Of a stretch of 64,000 nt of DNA, positions 33,399 through 42,565 are shown piece after piece. Position 1 is the stretch's first letter, and each line of letters opens with the position of its first letter. Position numbers and translations under genes: made by a program. The notes under the pieces were generated by a model. That model made no database searches, was not told the DNA's origin, and was given only the letters and a program-made list of their open reading frames with translations. The stretch comes from Streptomyces mangrovi (GTDB lineage: Bacteria; Actinomycetota; Actinomycetes; Streptomycetales; Streptomycetaceae): assembly GCF_900114215.1 (NCBI RefSeq), contig NZ_FOSG01000004.1:248001-312000 (forward strand). The letters are read 5' to 3'.

Positions 33399-34844
33399 GT
33401 GACTACCACCGTGGACTCGTTCACCAACTGGAAGAACCGCGAGGAGATCGCGGAGTCGATGATCCCGATCATCGGGAAGCTGCACCGGGAGCGGGACGTC
33501 ACGATCCTGCTCCACAGCCGCTCCCTGGTGAACAAGTCGGTGGTCAGCATCCTCAAGACCCACCGGTTCGCCCGGCAGATCGCCGGCGAGGAGCTCTCGG
33601 TCACCGAGACGCTGCCGTTCCTGCGGGCTCTCACCACGCTCGACCTCGGCCCCTCCCAGATCGACATCGGCATGCTCGCCGCGACGTACAGGGCCGACGA
33701 CCGCGGGCTGTCGGTGGATGAGTTCACCGCCGAGGCCGTCGCCGGCGCCACGGGCGACAACAAGATCAAGTGCCGCGAACCGCGCGATGTGGTCCTCTAC
33801 GGCTTCGGCCGCATCGGCCGCCTCCTCGCCCGTCTGCTCATCGAGAAGACCGGCTCCGGAAACGGCCTGAGGCTGCGCGCCATCGTCGTCCGCAAGGCCG
33901 CCGGCCAGGACCTCGTCAAGCGCGCGTCCCTGCTGCGCCGCGACTCCATCCACGGTCAGTTCCAGGGCACGATCACCGTCGACGAGGCGAACAACAAGAT
34001 CATCGCCAACGGCAATGAGATCCAGGTGATCTACTCCGACGACCCGACGGCGGTGGACTACACCGCGTACGGCATCAAGAACGCCATCCTCATCGACAAC
34101 ACCGGTAGGTGGCGCGACCGGGAGGGGCTGTCCAAGCACCTGCGCCCCGGCGTCGACAAGGTCGTCCTGACCGCGCCGGGCAAGGGCGACGTCCCCAACA
34201 TCGTCCACGGCGTCAACCACGAGACGATCAAGCCCGACGAGCGGATCCTGTCCTGCGCGTCCTGCACCACCAACGCGATCGTGCCGCCGCTGAAGGCGAT
34301 GGCCGACGAGTACGGCGTCCTGCGCGGCCACGTCGAGACCGTCCACTCGTTCACCAACGACCAGAACCTGCTGGACAACTACCACAGGTCCGACCGCCGC
34401 GGCCGCTCGGCGCCGCTCAACATGGTCATCACCGAGACCGGCGCCGCGTCCGCCGTCGCCAAGGCGCTGCCCGGCCTCGACGCGAAGATCACCGGCAGCT
34501 CGATCCGCGTCCCCGTGCCGGATGTCTCGATCGCGATCCTCAACCTGCAGCTCGCCCGCGAGACCACCCGCGAGGAGGTCCTCGACTACCTCCGCAACGT
34601 GTCGCTGACCTCGCCGCTCAAGCGCCAGATCGACTTCATCAGCGCCCCCGACGCGGTCTCCAGCGACTTCATCGGCTCGCGCAACGCCTCGATCGTCGAC
34701 GCCGGCGCCACCAAGGTCGAGGGCGACAACGCGATCCTCTACCTGTGGTACGACAACGAGTTCGGCTACTCCTGCCAGGTCGTCCGCGTCGTCCAGCACG
34801 TCTCCGGGGTCGAGTACCCCACCTACCCGGCCCCGGCGGTCTGA
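33399..34844 (+). CDS. gap: Glyceraldehyde-3-phosphate dehydrogenase, long form
   Basis: The 481-residue GAPDH oxidises glyceraldehyde-3-phosphate in glycolysis. The NAD Rossmann motif is VVLYGFGRIGRLLARLL (about residues 131-147), and the catalytic Cys is in SCASCTTNAIVPP. It differs from the usual 335-residue enzyme by an N-terminal helical extension of about 125 residues (NWKNREEIAESMIPIIGKLH onward), characteristic of the long class found as a second gap gene in actinomycetes. The GTG start has only a weak ribosome site (GAAAG). The 60 bp before it are unusually AT-rich and must hold the promoter. Confidence 0.95.
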   Translation: MTTTVDSFTNWKNREEIAESMIPIIGKLHRERDVTILLHSRSLVNKSVVSILKTHRFARQIAGEELSVTETLPFLRALTTLDLGPSQIDIGMLAATYRADDRGLSVDEFTAEAVAGATGDNKIKCREPRDVVLYGFGRIGRLLARLLIEKTGSGNGLRLRAIVVRKAAGQDLVKRASLLRRDSIHGQFQGTITVDEANNKIIANGNEIQVIYSDDPTAVDYTAYGIKNAILIDNTGRWRDREGLSKHLRPGVDKVVLTAPGKGDVPNIVHGVNHETIKPDERILSCASCTTNAIVPPLKAMADEYGVLRGHVETVHSFTNDQNLLDNYHRSDRRGRSAPLNMVITETGAASAVAKALPGLDAKITGSSIRVPVPDVSIAILNLQLARETTREEVLDYLRNVSLTSPLKRQIDFISAPDAVSSDFIGSRNASIVDAGATKVEGDNAILYLWYDNEFGYSCQVVRVVQHVSGVEYPTYPAPAV

Positions 34845-34861
34845 CCCCGGCTGTTCGGTTT

Positions 34862-34903
34862 CCGCGCCCCGCCCGGTCCGGCGACCCGGCGGGCGGGGCG
34901 CGG
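34862..34903 (+). terminator. Terminator hairpin after gap
   Basis: Perfect 14-bp arms (34862-34875 and 34890-34903, CCGCGCCCCGCCCG) flank a 14-nt loop, 18 bp beyond the gap stop. Confidence 0.7.
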
Positions 34904-35251
34904 CATCGGCTCTTTCCGGACGAGAAGAGGGACCGGACGCGCCTACGGCGCCGGACAGGAGTCCACCGCGCCGAGACCCGTGACGCCGGACGACGGCACC
35001 CGCACCTCGCCGGTCCCCGTCCCCGTCCCCGTCTCCGTCCCCAGCACCAGCCCCGCCCCGGCGCGCCGCCTCGAGGTCCGCCGGGGCGCCGGAGGGCCGG
35101 GCGAGACCCGCGGGCTCCCGGCGGTCCCCCCACTCCGGCAGGGCGTGTTCCGGGCGGTGGCGGGGCGGATTCCGGGCGTTGCCGCCCGCATCGCGCATCG
35201 GCCCGCGCGGCGGCCGGGAAGTGGGCATGATGGCGGGGGGAGGGATGACCC
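34904..35251. other. Intergenic region with CGTCCC repeats
   Basis: No gene is seen. The stretch 35011-35043 contains about five near-copies of CGTCCC (GTCCCC, GTCTCC variants). GGGGGGAGGG at 35236-35245 is the ribosome site of the CHAT gene. Confidence 0.45.
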
Positions 35252-38200
35252 ATGAGCGATGCCGACGCCGAATCACCGTCCGCCCGGGCCGCGACGGCCC
35301 TGGCCCGCACCGCCGACTGCGCGGTCCCGCTGCCGCGAACCTTCCGGAACACCCCCTACCAGGGCATACGGGGGACCGAACTCGACGGCGAGATCACCGG
35401 GTTGGAGTCCCTCCTCGAACAGCTGCCGGAATCCGGCACGACCGCGGCCCGCCTGAGGGCCAGACTCGGGACGCTCCGGTCCGTCAGGTTCGTCCTGGAC
35501 GGGGCCGCGGAGGACCGGAACGCGGCCGTGCCTCTGCTGCAGGAGGCTCGGGGCTCGGAACGGCTCTGTGCCGAGGAGCGCACGGCTGCCTCCAAGAGCC
35601 TGATGCTGCTGCTCGCCTCCCGGGTGGCTCCGCTGGGGCAGGCCGTGAGCGAGGCGGAGGCACTGACCGTGGACCTGGTCAGGGCGGTGGCGGGCGCGGG
35701 CACTCCGGAGGAGCGGGGAGGCGACGGGACACTGGAGGACATGCGACTGCTGCTGCGATTGGGCGCCGAGGCCGGTCTCCTGGCCGAAGCCCCGTTTCGG
35801 CAGGAGGACATCCTGCGGCTCGCCGGTTTCCTCATGGATCCGGGGAGGGTCGGCGACCCCGGATCGATGGCCGAGGCGGCGGAGCTGGTGCGGAGGAACG
35901 CCGGTCTGCTTCCGCGGCCGCTGCGCCCTCTGCTGGACGGGGCACTCTCGATGCTGGGCACCTTCTCAAACCGCCCCGCCGAGCCGGGCGCGCCGGAGCG
36001 GGCCGAGATCCCGTCCGACGAGATTCTGCAGGACGCGCTGCATCTCATGGCGGTCGTCGGGGTGTCGGACCCCGGGGCGGTCGGCAGCGAGGAGCTGAGG
36101 AAGGTCATCGGCCGACTGGACAGTGGGCCGGAAGCCTCGCCGTCCTCACGCATGACCGCCGCCATGCTCCACATCACGGAGGGAATGCGCACCCGCGACA
36201 GGGAGGCGTTCCGCTCGTCGCTGCGTATCCTGCGGCAGCTCGACGAGGCGGGCGAGCTGCGGGAACCGGCCGACAGGGAGTGGCTCCAAGCCGTCACCGC
36301 GGGCAACCTGGAGGTGGCCGCCGCGACGGGCGGCAGCCTCCAGGACGAGGAAGCCGCCATGGCCCTCATGGAGAGCCTGCTCTCCCGGGCCGCTCCGGAC
36401 ATCCCCGTGCCGGCCGAGCTGAGGGCCGGGGCCGCGTGCCTGCGGATCAGGAACCGTCTGACCGCCGCACAGGAGAACGGGGACGTCACGGCCGTGGACA
36501 GGCTGATCGAGGAGCTCCTCGACCTGGACCACGAGCTTCCCGAGCCGTCGGTCTGGGGCGGTGCCCTCGTCCCGTTCATGCTGGGACTGGCCCATCTGAC
36601 CCGTGCCTTCCTCACCAGGGACGTGCGCGACGTCCGCAAGGCCGGGGTCCACATCGAGGAAGCCCTGGAGGCACCGGTGGAGACCCCGGCCATCCGCGAC
36701 CTGCTGGACTCGGGCTGGGCGGCGGCGTTCTCCCTCAGCGGCGCACTCGAGTCCGATCCCGGCCGTGTCGCCGAGGGGATCCGCCGCACCCGGTCCGTGC
36801 TGGGACGGGCTGGGATCACCTTCGACTTCGAGGCCAGAACCCGCGGCCTGGTGGCGAGCGGTCTGAGCCTGCTGCACCGCCTCACCGGTGATGTCGCGGC
36901 CCTCGACGAGGCCGTCGGGGAAGTGCGCGAGGCCCTGGCCGCCCTTCCGCCCGGGGGCACGCCCGTCAGCGCCTCTCTGTACTGGGACCTCGCCTCGCTG
37001 CACGCCGACCGGGCGGCCGCCCGCCCCGGCACACCGGAGGCGGACGAGGACCTGCTGGCCGCGGTGGCCGCCGCGCGCGACTCGCTGCGCGCGACCGCCG
37101 CCGACGTTCTGCTGCAACTGGGGGTGCGGCACGGACTGCGTGTGGCACGCCAGGGCGCCGACCACGGTCGCGTCGCCGCCTCCTGGGCGCTGCGCGTGGG
37201 CCGGACGGAGGAGGCGCTGGCCTGCCTGGAGGCCGGCCGTTCGCTGGTGCTGGGCGCCGCGGCCGAGTCCAGGGGCGTCGCCGACCGGCTCGAGGCACTC
37301 GGCGCGGCCGACCTCGCCGCACAGTGGCGCGAGGCCGCTCCGGCACCGCCGCCCCTCCGGCAGGAGGAGGCCGAGTCCCCCCTGAAAGTCCTGTCCGCGC
37401 TCACCGGCGGCACCCCCGGACTCCCCGGCGACGTCCGCAGCCGCGCACTGGAACTGCTGCGCGGGCAGCAGGGCCGCACCGACGAGCAGTCACCCTCCGA
37501 AACGGTCGCCGGGCTCCGCGCCGGCCTGGCGCGGGCGGGTGTCGACGCCCTCGTGCACCTGCTTCCCGGAACCGGCGCGGAGGACGGCGCGCTTGTCGTC
37601 ACCACCCCCGCCGGGCCCGTCCGGGCCGTGCCCCTGCCCGCGCTCTCGCAAGAGGGACGCGGGGCGGTCGACGCCTTCGTCCGGGCCGGCACGGAGCGGC
37701 AGCGACTGCTCGACACGCCGTTCGACGCGGTGTCGCCGCAGGAGCGGAAACGGGTCGCCGGACGCCGCCGCCAGGCATTCGAGGAGGTGTGCCGGTGGGC
37801 GGGGGAGGTGCTGTCCCCCGTACTGGACGCTCTCGGCCTGTGGGAACGGGCTCTGGCCGAATCGGGCCTGGGAGCGGAGCCGGGCGGTGGCGGGACGGGG
37901 CCCGAGGCGGTGCGGCTCGTTCTGGTCCCGTGCGGGGACCTCGGCGTGGTGCCCTGGCCGGCGGCGGTGCTGCGCCCGCCGTCCGGGCTCGCCGGCCCGG
38001 ACACGGTGCGGGCGTGCGAGGTCGCCGTGGTCTCCCACGCCGCCTCCGGCCGTGAGTTCCTCCGCTCCTCGGCCCGCAGCCGTATGAGCCCGAAGGAGCG
38101 GCCCGCGCTGGTCTACCACGGCGACGACAGACTGGCCTGGGCCGAGGACGAGATCAGGCTTCTGCATCAGTTCTACTACCCCCGGGCGGAGCGCCGCCTG

Positions 38201-38806
38201 GACGAGGACGACGCCGCCGGGCCGGCGACGCCCGAAGCGGTCCTGTCGCTGCTCGGCGGCCGTGCCGAGGCGCCCGCCTCCATGCTCCACCTCTCCTGTC
38301 ACGGCATCGCCGGCCCGGACCCGACGACCTCGGCGCTGAAACTGGCCCCTGCCGAGGAGGCCGGGGGGACGGACCGGCCGCTGACTCTGACCACCCTGCT
38401 GGAGGCCCCGCACGACGGTGAGGCGTACCGCTCCCGCGGTCCTCTGGTGGTGTGCGGGGCCTGCGAGACCGACCTCACCACCCGTGACCACGACGAGGCC
38501 CTCACCGTCACCTCCGTCCTGGTCCACCGGCTCGCGGCCGATGCCGTCGGAGCCCGCTGGGCGGTGGACGACGGGGAGTCGGAGATCCTGATGCTGGTGC
38601 TGCACGACCGGATCACCGCGGGGCTGGCGCCGCCGGACGCGCTGCGCGCCGCCCAGCGCTGGATGCTCACCGAACCCGGCCGCCGATTTTGCGTCCGTGC
38701 CCTGGAGAAGGTCCGTCCCGCCCGGTGGAACAGGGACTTCTGTGACACGGACACCTGGGCCGCGTTCGTCCACCACGGAAACCCGGCGGGAGGAGCCAGG
38801 CCGTGA
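35252..38806 (+). CDS. CHAT-domain caspase-like protease with long helical repeat region
   Basis: In this 1184-residue protein, about residues 30-750 are helical repeats of TPR-like character (e.g. AASWALRVGRTEEALACLEAGRSLVLGAAAE). The C-terminal part (about 830-1175) is a CHAT (caspase HetF associated with TPRs) peptidase domain. The catalytic dyad is in place: His1017 in MLHLSCHGIAG and Cys1071 in VVCGACETDLT. CHAT proteases act as effectors in bacterial conflict and cell-death systems after activation by a sensor. The GTGA overlap joins it to an antitoxin-like gene and then a RES toxin gene, a rare grouping. No signal peptide; cytoplasmic. Confidence 0.92.
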   Translation: MSDADAESPSARAATALARTADCAVPLPRTFRNTPYQGIRGTELDGEITGLESLLEQLPESGTTAARLRARLGTLRSVRFVLDGAAEDRNAAVPLLQEARGSERLCAEERTAASKSLMLLLASRVAPLGQAVSEAEALTVDLVRAVAGAGTPEERGGDGTLEDMRLLLRLGAEAGLLAEAPFRQEDILRLAGFLMDPGRVGDPGSMAEAAELVRRNAGLLPRPLRPLLDGALSMLGTFSNRPAEPGAPERAEIPSDEILQDALHLMAVVGVSDPGAVGSEELRKVIGRLDSGPEASPSSRMTAAMLHITEGMRTRDREAFRSSLRILRQLDEAGELREPADREWLQAVTAGNLEVAAATGGSLQDEEAAMALMESLLSRAAPDIPVPAELRAGAACLRIRNRLTAAQENGDVTAVDRLIEELLDLDHELPEPSVWGGALVPFMLGLAHLTRAFLTRDVRDVRKAGVHIEEALEAPVETPAIRDLLDSGWAAAFSLSGALESDPGRVAEGIRRTRSVLGRAGITFDFEARTRGLVASGLSLLHRLTGDVAALDEAVGEVREALAALPPGGTPVSASLYWDLASLHADRAAARPGTPEADEDLLAAVAAARDSLRATAADVLLQLGVRHGLRVARQGADHGRVAASWALRVGRTEEALACLEAGRSLVLGAAAESRGVADRLEALGAADLAAQWREAAPAPPPLRQEEAESPLKVLSALTGGTPGLPGDVRSRALELLRGQQGRTDEQSPSETVAGLRAGLARAGVDALVHLLPGTGAEDGALVVTTPAGPVRAVPLPALSQEGRGAVDAFVRAGTERQRLLDTPFDAVSPQERKRVAGRRRQAFEEVCRWAGEVLSPVLDALGLWERALAESGLGAEPGGGGTGPEAVRLVLVPCGDLGVVPWPAAVLRPPSGLAGPDTVRACEVAVVSHAASGREFLRSSARSRMSPKERPALVYHGDDRLAWAEDEIRLLHQFYYPRAERRLDEDDAAGPATPEAVLSLLGGRAEAPASMLHLSCHGIAGPDPTTSALKLAPAEEAGGTDRPLTLTTLLEAPHDGEAYRSRGPLVVCGACETDLTTRDHDEALTVTSVLVHRLAADAVGARWAVDDGESEILMLVLHDRITAGLAPPDALRAAQRWMLTEPGRRFCVRALEKVRPARWNRDFCDTDTWAAFVHHGNPAGGARP

Positions 38807-39480
38807 CGCCGAAGGAACTGATCGCGCTGCTGCTGGCCCAGGGCGAGTCCGTGGCCGCCGCACTCCGGGACGACGAACGGGAGGAGGCCGCCGGCGCTCT
38901 GCGCGAACTGCGGGCGGCGGTGGGCGACGACCACGCCGCCCGGGCGGCCCGCGCCGCGCGCCGGCTGCGCAGGGCGCTGTCCGCTCTCCCGCCCGAACAC
39001 CCGCTCTCCGAAGCGCTGGCGGGCCACCGTTACGCCGGCGGCGCCGGCGGCCGGGAACTGCCCGCTCCCGCCGCCGTCGACACGTTGCTGGACCTGCTCG
39101 ACGGCCCTCCCGCGGAGCCGGCCCCCGAACAGCTGCTGAGACTGGCCAGAGAGCGTCTGCTCGCCGCTCCCGCCCTCACCGAGCGGGAGCGCTGCGGACT
39201 CCTCACCGAACAGTGGGGCGACACCGGCCTGATCCGGCTGCCCGACCCGCGCTCCGGCCCGCGCTACCCGCGTTTCCAGTTCCGGCCGGGCACGCTCGAA
39301 CCCCTTCCCGTCGTGCTGCGCGTCAACGGGATCCTGCGCGCCGACGTGGACCCCTGGGGGGCCGCCGACTGGTGGCTGGGCGGGAACAGCTGGCTCCGGG
39401 GCGTTCCGGCGGAACTCCTGGGCGATCTGCCCGACGAGGAGATCGAACTCGCCGCCGCCGAACTGGTGGAGGCCGACTGA
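38803..39480 (+). CDS. MbcA/ParS/Xre-type antitoxin-like protein of RES module
   Basis: The 225-residue protein is mostly Ala/Arg/Leu-rich helices in its first 130 residues. The C-terminal 70 residues (RFQFRPGTLEPLPVVLRVNG, DPWGAADWWLGGNSWLRGVP, AELLGDLPDEEIELAAAELV) match the toxin-binding domain of Xre/MbcA/ParS antitoxins. It directly precedes a RES-domain toxin gene (TGATG junction), the standard order of RES-Xre modules. The usual N-terminal Xre-like DNA-binding half is not obvious. Unusually, it is also coupled to the CHAT gene upstream (GTGA). Confidence 0.82.
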   Translation: MTPKELIALLLAQGESVAAALRDDEREEAAGALRELRAAVGDDHAARAARAARRLRRALSALPPEHPLSEALAGHRYAGGAGGRELPAPAAVDTLLDLLDGPPAEPAPEQLLRLARERLLAAPALTERERCGLLTEQWGDTGLIRLPDPRSGPRYPRFQFRPGTLEPLPVVLRVNGILRADVDPWGAADWWLGGNSWLRGVPAELLGDLPDEEIELAAAELVEAD

Positions 39481-40148
39481 TGGCGCTCCAGATCCCGCCC
39501 GACGGAGTCACCATGGCACCGGTCCTCACCGTGCTGCCGGCCGGGACCCTCCTCTGGCGTCTCCACAGCGACCGTTACGGTCCGGCCGAGTTCAACCCCC
39601 GCCTCGCGCACGGCTATTTCAAGGGCAACCGCTTCGATGCCATGGAGCCGGACGGATACCCCTATCTCTACGCGGCCCTCGAACCGGTGGCCGCTCTGGC
39701 CGAGGTCTTCCTGCGGTCCAGGGAGTTCGAGAACCGCACCGCCGTCCGGATGATCCCCTGGGCACAGGCGTCGCGGTACCGCCTCTCGGCCGTACGCACC
39801 GCGGCCGACGTCACCCTTGTCGACCTCACCACGGCCGAGGGGCTGGCCGCCGTGTGGCAGGACGAGTGGCTGGTGGACTGCGAGGAGCGCGAGTACGACA
39901 AGACGCGCTACTGGGTGCAGTTGATCCGCAGGCACAGCGCCGCGGCCCAGGGCCTGTGCTGGACCTCCAAGCGCTGCCGGCCCCGCAGGGCCCTGCAGCT
40001 GTTCGGCGACCGCTGCGCACCCGGGACACTGGTCCGGATCCCGGAAGAGAGCTACCGCCTGGAATCCGCCACCGACCTCAAGGAGGTCAACCGGCTGCTG
40101 GAGCCGCTGCGGGCGCAGGTATCCGTGCCCGAGGGCCTCGGAGGCTGA
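39480..40148 (+). CDS. RES-domain toxin (NAD+-degrading family)
   Basis: The 222-residue RES-domain protein shows the diagnostic Arg in GTLLWRLHSDRYG (about residue 23), FNPRLAHGYFKGNRFD, the Glu in YLYAALEPVAALAEVFLRS and the Ser in GLCWTSKRCRPRRALQLF. RES toxins such as MbcT and the Xre-RES proteins cleave NAD+ and halt growth. The upstream antitoxin-like protein should hold it inactive. All three key residues are retained, so it is probably active. It is followed by a strong bidirectional hairpin. Confidence 0.9.
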   Translation: MALQIPPDGVTMAPVLTVLPAGTLLWRLHSDRYGPAEFNPRLAHGYFKGNRFDAMEPDGYPYLYAALEPVAALAEVFLRSREFENRTAVRMIPWAQASRYRLSAVRTAADVTLVDLTTAEGLAAVWQDEWLVDCEEREYDKTRYWVQLIRRHSAAAQGLCWTSKRCRPRRALQLFGDRCAPGTLVRIPEESYRLESATDLKEVNRLLEPLRAQVSVPEGLGG

Positions 40149-40160
40149 CGGGCGCGACAC

Positions 40161-40210
40161 GACACCCGCCCCCGCCGTGCCTCTCAAGGGGCGAGGCAGG
40201 GGCGGGTGTC
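40161..40210. terminator. Bidirectional terminator hairpin
   Basis: GACACCCGCCCC (40161-40172) pairs with GGGGCGGGTGTC (40199-40210), and an inner GCCTC/GAGGC stem closes a short loop. It lies between the convergent RES gene and the coiled-coil membrane protein gene. Confidence 0.7.
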
Positions 40211-40242
40211 GGCCGTTTCGTCCCCCCTCCTCGGGGTCTCCC

Positions 40243-41802
40243 CTAGAAGGCCGGCCCCTGCCGGGTCGCCGGCAGCAGAGGCCACTTGCCGGACAGCCGC
40301 ATGGCCGCCTCGGTCACCGCGGGATCCGCGGCCTCCAGGCTCACCCCGTCCAGGTAGGCGTGCGCGGCGGCCTCGTAGAGGTCGCGGGCCGCCCGGGCGC
40401 GGTCCTCGGCCGCGGCTCTGCGCTCCTCCCGCCGGGCCTCGGCCGTGTCCGCCGTGCTCTGCGCCAGCTCCGCCTCCACCACGCTCAGTTCACGCTCCCG
40501 CAGCAACTCGGCACGGCGTTCCACCGCGGTGCGGTACGCGTTGAGGTGGGGGTGTTCCCTGCACAGCCCCAGCAGGAAGCCGATACCGCCCGAGAGCAGG
40601 AGCAGGGCGACGAAGAGCCAGGTGACGGTCTGCGGCGCCAGATCCAGCCGGTCGATCAGGCTGGTGGACGCCGCGCCGCCGGCGGCGGGGTCGGTGAAGC
40701 CCTCGGGAGTTCGGGGCGCCCCGGTGTCCTCCTCGGTCTGCATCACGTATCCGGCGCGGACCGTACCCAGCAGACAGGCCAGCGCGGCCCACACGGCCAG
40801 CAGGAGGAACGCCGGGACCCATGCCTGCCGGACGGCTCCCGTCTCCGGGCGCCGCCGCAGGACGTGTCCCGCCAGATGCGGCAGAAGCACCATCAGGATC
40901 GCGGAGGAGACGGCCAGCATGCCTGTCTGGGCGTCCGCGCTGATGCTGCCGATGCCGTGGAAGGGCTGGTAGGCCACCCAGTAGATGGGGACCTCGACCG
41001 CGAGGATCACGCCGAGCAGCGCCCAGGTCATCCAGCCGGGGATACCGGGCCGCTTGTGAAGGCCCTCCCACGCGCGGGCCAGGCCCGTCCCCGTGTCCGG
41101 GGTGTTCCCCGGGGGCTCGGAGCGCCGTGGTGGTTCGGGCGCTCCTTGCAGGGTGACCCAGTCGGGGTCGGTGTTCGCCTGCCGGGCTTCGCCGGTGTCC
41201 GGGGCGGCGCCGTCGCCGGGCCCCCGGGGGGTGGGGACCTGTGTGGAGGGAGCGGGGAAACGGGCGCGGATCCATCGCTCCTCGAGCCGGGTGCGGACGG
41301 AGTCGCGGAAGCGGCTCCACCGGGACGCGCGCATCGCCAACAGGTCCAACTGCCTTGTCGTGGCGGCGATCTGCTCCTGTGTCTCGGCCAGCCGCCGGTC
41401 GATCAGTTCGGTCTCCCGCCGCAGCCGCTCGGCCTCGGCCTGCGCGTGTGCGTCGTCGAACCTGGCCTGTTCCTCGGCGTGGTGCGCCTCTTCGGCGATC
41501 TCCCGGATGACCCGGTCCCGTACCGACGCCAGTTCGGCGAAGTGGGGGACGCGGTCGTCACCCTGGAGCACCAGGGGGTCCAGCGCTCCGTGCCCGGCGG
41601 CCTCGCGGCCCCGCCGGCGGGAGGCTTCCAGGAGTTTCTGCTCGGCGCGCTCGTCCAGCACCAGGGGACGCCCGGTGCCCGTCGGCGAGGGGGCGCCGCG
41701 GAAGCGCGGGGCGCTCCCCCGGCTCCGGCGGCCGGCGGAGGGCAGAGCCGGGAGCCGCCGCCGCCTCGGCCGGGGCGGCTCACTTGTAGTCGTGGTGGAC
41801 AC
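40243..41802 (-). CDS. Four-TM membrane protein with coiled coil, conflict-locus component
   Basis: The 519-residue protein has a basic, Pro-rich N-terminus (1-45), a long charged coiled coil (about 55-185, HHAEEQARFDDAHAQAEAE), a Pro-rich linker, and four transmembrane segments. These lie near 268-292 (WMTWALLGVILAVEVPIYWV), 305-325, 340-360 and 395-415. A second Ala/Glu/Arg-rich coiled coil (430-490) ends the protein. No enzyme motif is seen. It starts at a GTG inside the previous gene (23-bp overlap with the VWA-like lipoprotein gene), so the pair is coupled. Probably a membrane-anchored scaffold or signal transducer. Confidence 0.82.
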   Translation of the reverse strand: MSTTTTSEPPRPRRRRLPALPSAGRRSRGSAPRFRGAPSPTGTGRPLVLDERAEQKLLEASRRRGREAAGHGALDPLVLQGDDRVPHFAELASVRDRVIREIAEEAHHAEEQARFDDAHAQAEAERLRRETELIDRRLAETQEQIAATTRQLDLLAMRASRWSRFRDSVRTRLEERWIRARFPAPSTQVPTPRGPGDGAAPDTGEARQANTDPDWVTLQGAPEPPRRSEPPGNTPDTGTGLARAWEGLHKRPGIPGWMTWALLGVILAVEVPIYWVAYQPFHGIGSISADAQTGMLAVSSAILMVLLPHLAGHVLRRRPETGAVRQAWVPAFLLLAVWAALACLLGTVRAGYVMQTEEDTGAPRTPEGFTDPAAGGAASTSLIDRLDLAPQTVTWLFVALLLLSGGIGFLLGLCREHPHLNAYRTAVERRAELLRERELSVVEAELAQSTADTAEARREERRAAAEDRARAARDLYEAAAHAYLDGVSLEAADPAVTEAAMRLSGKWPLLPATRQGPAF

Positions 41803-42565
41803 GGGCCTTGGCCCTCCCTTCGAGAACCTCCGTCCAGAAGGCCTGGAAGTCCTCGGCCTCGCCCGGGCGGGAGTCGTACTGCATGCCGAGGCCGACCGGG
41901 TAGATGTCCATGCCTTTTATGGCGGGCATCCCACGTTCCTCGACCAGGGAGTCGATGGTCTCCCCCCGCTGCCGGGCGGTGGAGAGGTCCGCCCGCGAGA
42001 TCCGGAAGTCCGGGTCGGTCTGGGCGAAGTCGCTCACCACCAGCAGCTTGGCCGCGGGCCCCTTCGGGGGCATCTCCTCGCCGATGCGGTCCAGAGCGCC
42101 CCACACATCGGACCCGCCCTGCGTACGCGCGCACTCGAGCTCTTCGAGGGCACGGCTCGCCGCCGTGGTGCGTGCGCGGGCGCGCAGGCTCTCCTGGTCG
42201 GTGGTCTCCTTGTGCGGAGGGTCGAGATCGACGCGCTCCACCCGGCAGGACGAGCTCTGCGACGATCGTGTGATGGGGGCGAACTCGACGGTGCCGCACC
42301 CCTGTTCCTCGAGGAAGGGCAGAAGGGTGCTCTTCAGCTTGGCCTCCGCGTCGAACCCCTTCTCGTTCGAGGCGCCCGACCCCGACCCGTCGACCACCAC
42401 TCCGCACGGGGTGGTGAGGGGATCGGGCTGGGAGGTGCAGGAGACCAGGGCGGTGAGCAGCCCCAGCGCGGGAGCCAGGGCGGCCGTGCGCCGGGCGCGG
42501 TGCGGTCGTCGGCCGGCGTGGACTGAGCGGTGCACGGTGACCTCACTGTTCGGCGGGGTTGTCAT
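41780..42565 (-). CDS. VWA-like lipoprotein of conflict-type locus
   Basis: The 261-residue protein has an N-terminal basic stretch, hydrophobic segment and lipobox LVSC (Cys at about residue 43), so it is likely an exported lipoprotein. The mature part begins with a VWA-like metal site, GVVVDGSGSGAS (DxSxS), and continues with LLVVSDFAQTDPDFRIS and MDIYPVGLGM, keeping the overall VWA fold. It overlaps the upstream 234-residue gene by ATGA and the downstream membrane protein gene by 23 bp. It could present a surface-exposed sensor to the four-TM partner. Confidence 0.82.
   Translation of the reverse strand: MTTPPNSEVTVHRSVHAGRRPHRARRTAALAPALGLLTALVSCTSQPDPLTTPCGVVVDGSGSGASNEKGFDAEAKLKSTLLPFLEEQGCGTVEFAPITRSSQSSSCRVERVDLDPPHKETTDQESLRARARTTAASRALEELECARTQGGSDVWGALDRIGEEMPPKGPAAKLLVVSDFAQTDPDFRISRADLSTARQRGETIDSLVEERGMPAIKGMDIYPVGLGMQYDSRPGEAEDFQAFWTEVLEGRAKARVHHDYK

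Noticed and set aside
35011..35043. CGTCCC repeats as a possible CRISPR or iteron array
   Set aside because: Units are only six bases, imperfect, and have no spacers; simple low-complexity sequence explains them.
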